Of a stretch of DNA of 64,000 nucleotides, positions 62,271-64,000 are shown piece after piece. The position numbers and the translations under genes were made by a program. Numbering within the stretch: position 1 is the stretch's first letter; the number at the start of each line of letters is the position of its first letter. Source of the stretch: a virus; the IMG/VR virus record IMGVR_UViG_3300009161_000033, positions 28,037 to 92,036 of that record; one strand, given 5' to 3'. The notes beneath the pieces were generated by a model. The model was not told where the DNA came from. It did not search any database and was given only the letters and a program-made list of their open reading frames with translations.

Positions 62271-62451
62271 TTTAGATACTATATTTTTATTTGTATTTAT
62301 ATTTTCGGTATTGACCGTGATAAGAATGGTCTTTCGCTTTATAAGAGCCCTATCACTAACACCCCCAACTAAGTTGGTGTTAAGTGGTAGGGAACTTATC
62401 TTCTTAGGTCTATCAGTCACCTATTGTTTAACTTATTTAATACGACATTAA
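62263..62451 (+). CDS. Small membrane protein, 62 residues
   Basis: From the ATG at 62263 (ATGAATAA overlap with the previous stop) it has one strong membrane segment (DTIFLFVFIFSVLTVIRMVF) and a second weaker one near the end (ELIFLGLSVTYCLTYLI). Nearly half of its coding sequence is occupied by a long near-perfect hairpin. No function recognised. Confidence 0.55.
   Translation: MNNLDTIFLFVFIFSVLTVIRMVFRFIRALSLTPPTKLVLSGRELIFLGLSVTYCLTYLIRH
62348..62392 (+). repeat. Long imperfect hairpin inside the small membrane protein gene
   Basis: The left arm CCCTATCACTAACA and right arm TGTTAAGTGGTAGGG pair with one mismatch and one bulge, and an inner CCAAC/GTTGG stem continues the helix to a 3-nt loop. 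Total length is about 45 nt, one of the longest folds in the window. No T run follows. Confidence 0.6.
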
Positions 62452-62453
62452 TC

Positions 62454-62894
62454 ATGAGCTTATATAAAGAATTTTCAACATTATTCCCTTATCTACAATC
62501 AGTTAGGAAGATTAAAACTTACCTTAGTTTTGATATTAGTTTCCCTACTTCATGGAAACTACCTAAGAAGTTTGTAAACGAAGAAAAGGTTATGGAACAA
62601 ACCTCATCAGTTCAAAATGAAAGATTATTTTCATTTGTTTGTGAAATAACAGAAAATGATATTGAGACAATATCATCAAACATCCAAAGTATTATCAAGT
62701 ATAATCTTGATAGGGAGGAGAAAGAACGACTTTTTGAAACAAAAGTTAACGAGTTAAAGATGATTTTTGAAAAACAAAATTTGTCTAATTTAAAAAATTT
62801 AGAATTTGACATTAAAACAGGTAAAATAGAATTAATTGACAATGAAGAAGAAATCAGAACAACAACTGGAGTGGTTGGAGACGGAGAGATTTAA
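62454..62894 (+). CDS. Hypothetical helical protein, 146 residues
   Basis: I use the ATG at 62454 (MSLYKEFSTLFPYLQSVRKI), 2 nt after the previous stop; a further upstream ATG at 62424 would overlap the preceding gene. The protein is alpha/beta then coiled coil (IIKYNLDREEKERLFETKVN) and has no recognised motif. The early KTYLSFDISFPTSWKLPKKF stretch is typical of a family of small phage proteins whose function I do not know. It overlaps the next small gene by 53 nt. Confidence 0.65.
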   Translation: MSLYKEFSTLFPYLQSVRKIKTYLSFDISFPTSWKLPKKFVNEEKVMEQTSSVQNERLFSFVCEITENDIETISSNIQSIIKYNLDREEKERLFETKVNELKMIFEKQNLSNLKNLEFDIKTGKIELIDNEEEIRTTTGVVGDGEI

Positions 62895-63027
62895 AGATAA
62901 AATAGAACTTGAAAAAAGTAAGTTATCTTTAATCAACGAACTCAAAAAATATAAAAAAGAGGATATTATTCCTAAAAAAGAAAAATTAAATTTATGGACA
63001 AGACTAAAGAAGGTGTTAATGGGGTAA
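62842..63027 (+). CDS. Small charged coiled-coil protein, 61 residues
   Basis: From the ATG at 62842 (MKKKSEQQLEWLETERFKDK) it is a highly charged helix, with a longer frame possible only from a TTG. It overlaps the upstream gene by 53 nt and the downstream gene by 34 nt in different frames. The overlaps lower confidence, but the continuous chain of coupled genes supports it. Confidence 0.45.
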   Translation: MKKKSEQQLEWLETERFKDKIELEKSKLSLINELKKYKKEDIIPKKEKLNLWTRLKKVLMG

Positions 63028-63260
63028 TACAAAAATTCGCAATGTTGTCCGAAGGACTTGCAGAAATACTACCAAACGCAAAATCAGTTGTTGTTTTTTC
63101 CTTAAATAAAGAAGATTTTAATTTTATTAAAATGCAAGTTAATGATTTTAGTCAAAACACAACACAATTTAAAATTGATATCTCAGGGGTTGAATTTATT
63201 TTTTTACAGGATGAGTTGTTGAATGTCTCTGAAGATAAGATTTCGGAAACCCCTTTTTAA
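62994..63260 (+). CDS. Hypothetical protein, 88 residues
   Basis: Helix then beta-strand pattern (VIQKFAMLSEGLAEILPNAK, then SVVVFSLNKEDFNFIKMQV, then FKIDISGVEFIFLQDEL). No motif recognised and no membrane segment. Its last 65 nt overlap the 3' end of a minus-strand gene tail-to-tail, so both messages are antisense to each other there. Confidence 0.6.
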   Translation: MDKTKEGVNGVIQKFAMLSEGLAEILPNAKSVVVFSLNKEDFNFIKMQVNDFSQNTTQFKIDISGVEFIFLQDELLNVSEDKISETPF

Positions 63261-63843
63261 CTAATAAATCATAAAGATATTTTCGTTGGGCGGTTGAGTT
63301 GTCCTTAACCATTAAACAGTCTTTTCGTTTTTCATTGTTAAATTTTTCGGTTAAGGTATTAATGAACCTTTCAGATTCATCAATTGTTTTAAATGTGAAT
63401 AAATTAAATGTGTCATCATTTTGAACCACAATTTTATTATTTAACTTTGAGATTAGTTTAAGTCCTACAGACCCAAGGTATTTTTTGATAAAGACTTTAG
63501 TATCAATCTTTTCATTCATTGAATAGTCTACAAATAACTCCTCAATGTTGTATTTGTTAATATGAGTCATTGTGAAATCAGTATCATCTAATTTTACTTT
63601 AATTTGTCTACCGTAATAATCCTTCATAAATAACGGTAATAATGTCCCTGAAGTCCTCTCAACTAGACCAATCTCAAACTCACATTCCGAACCATTTTCC
63701 ATTTCTTTATTGAATATAACCTCATCACTTTCATTCATAAGGTTTTTGTAATATTCAAACGCACGTTTATGAGTCTTAAACTTATTGATTATTTTCTTTT
63801 TTACTTTATTCTTAAATAGGATAATTTGGTAAGTATCGTTCAT
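63196..63843 (-). CDS. Hypothetical minus-strand protein, 215 residues
   Basis: A lysine-rich alpha/beta protein (YQIILFKNKVKKKIINKFKT, then FEYYKNLMNESDEVIFNKEM). The C-terminal CLMVKDNSTAQRKYLYDLLV and KGFPKSYLQRHSTTHP look like a conserved phage tail but I do not know a family name. Start ATG at 63843; its promoter would lie in the 47-nt divergent gap shared with the DnaJ-like gene. It overlaps the convergent plus-strand gene by 65 nt. Possibly regulatory; no evidence for a specific role. Confidence 0.7.
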   Translation of the reverse strand: MNDTYQIILFKNKVKKKIINKFKTHKRAFEYYKNLMNESDEVIFNKEMENGSECEFEIGLVERTSGTLLPLFMKDYYGRQIKVKLDDTDFTMTHINKYNIEELFVDYSMNEKIDTKVFIKKYLGSVGLKLISKLNNKIVVQNDDTFNLFTFKTIDESERFINTLTEKFNNEKRKDCLMVKDNSTAQRKYLYDLLVKKGFPKSYLQRHSTTHPVKK

Positions 63844-63890
63844 TACGATTAATTATCATAACAAAATAAAAATAGTATATAGATAAGTAA

Positions 63891-64000
63891 ATGAGTCAAG
63901 AAAATTTTTATCAAATTTTGGGGGTGGATGAGAAAGCCTCTCAAGATGAAATTAAGAAAGTTTATAGAAAATTAGTAAAAGAAACACACCCTGATAAAGG
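63891..64000 (+). CDS. DnaJ-like J-domain protein, 3'-truncated by window edge
   Basis: Only 36 complete codons are visible: [20 protein letters not shown] then [17 protein letters not shown]. This is the start of a J domain, including the diagnostic His-Pro-Asp in the loop between helices II and III. J-domain proteins stimulate the Hsp70 ATPase. A phage J protein could recruit host DnaK for folding of its large virion proteins. Total length and other domains cannot be seen. Confidence 0.85.
   Translation, partial: MSQENFYQILGVDEKASQDEIKKVYRKLVKETHPDK

Noticed and set aside
1-64000. tRNA genes or other structured RNA genes
   Set aside because: Intergenic gaps are short (mostly under 120 nt) and none showed a cloverleaf with a TTCRA-type arm; the only clear folds were terminators and the hairpins listed.

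Overview
The window reads as part of a large, AT-rich (about one-third GC by eye), tightly packed genome of a T4-like contractile-tailed phage that infects a member of the Bacteroidota, most likely a flavobacterium. The phage assignment rests on a T4-type gene set: gp53/LysM-like, a hub protein, gp25, gp6, a gp7/gpI-like wedge protein, gp32-like SSB, UvsX, gp41-like helicase, gp61-like primase, gp46/gp47, an RNase H/flap-type exonuclease, ribonucleotide reductase and a sigma factor. The host assignment is inferred from SprB-type adhesin repeats in fibre proteins, an Hc1-type histone H1-like protein, a C-terminal motif common in Bacteroidota proteins, start codons preceded by A-rich stretches rather than Shine-Dalgarno sequences, and a TTTG/TAnnTTTG promoter. 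Capsid, terminase, sheath, tube and DNA polymerase genes are not in the window. No tRNA, CRISPR array or insertion sequence was seen, and no gene-free stretch exceeds 300 bases.

Layout. 1-9302: baseplate/hub module (a protein truncated at the window edge, the gp53-like protein, and a 2244-residue hub with a probable C-terminal wall hydrolase). 9363-10302: two small genes ending at a terminator. 10316-18660: replication, recombination and nucleotide block (SSB, UvsX, flap exonuclease, DnaB-type helicase, NrdB, NrdA). 18687-22150: a putative internal virion protein, gp25 and gp6. 22223-43000: very large tail and fibre proteins, including a gp7-like wedge protein, PKD and SprB-like domains, Thr-Pro linkers and a glycosyltransferase-like gene. 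43002-43660: RuvC-like resolvase and terminator. 43662-46848: a three-gene minus-strand fibre island sharing domains with the plus-strand fibres. 46931-54382: primase, PD-(D/E)XK nuclease, small genes, gp47 and gp46. 54434-55823: a host-like promoter, an unknown gene, a sigma-70 factor and a terminator. 55843-61497: membrane proteins, an amidase endolysin and probable internal head proteins. 61526-64000: small genes, the histone H1-like protein, a minus-strand gene and the start of a DnaJ-domain gene.

How the parts may work together. The replication/recombination genes look like a T4-type recombination-dependent replication set. The phage sigma factor may switch transcription from TTGACA-N17-TATACT or TAnnTTTG promoters to a TATTTAT box found just upstream of many genes, including two on the minus strand in matching orientation; this is inference. 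The fibre region looks like a domain-shuffling locus: the same cysteine-rich, SprB-like and Thr-Pro modules recur in several genes on both strands.

The strongest whole-window signal is that the tetranucleotide GATC appears to be absent from all 64 kb. Asp is written GAC whenever the next codon starts with C, although GAT is the common Asp codon elsewhere.
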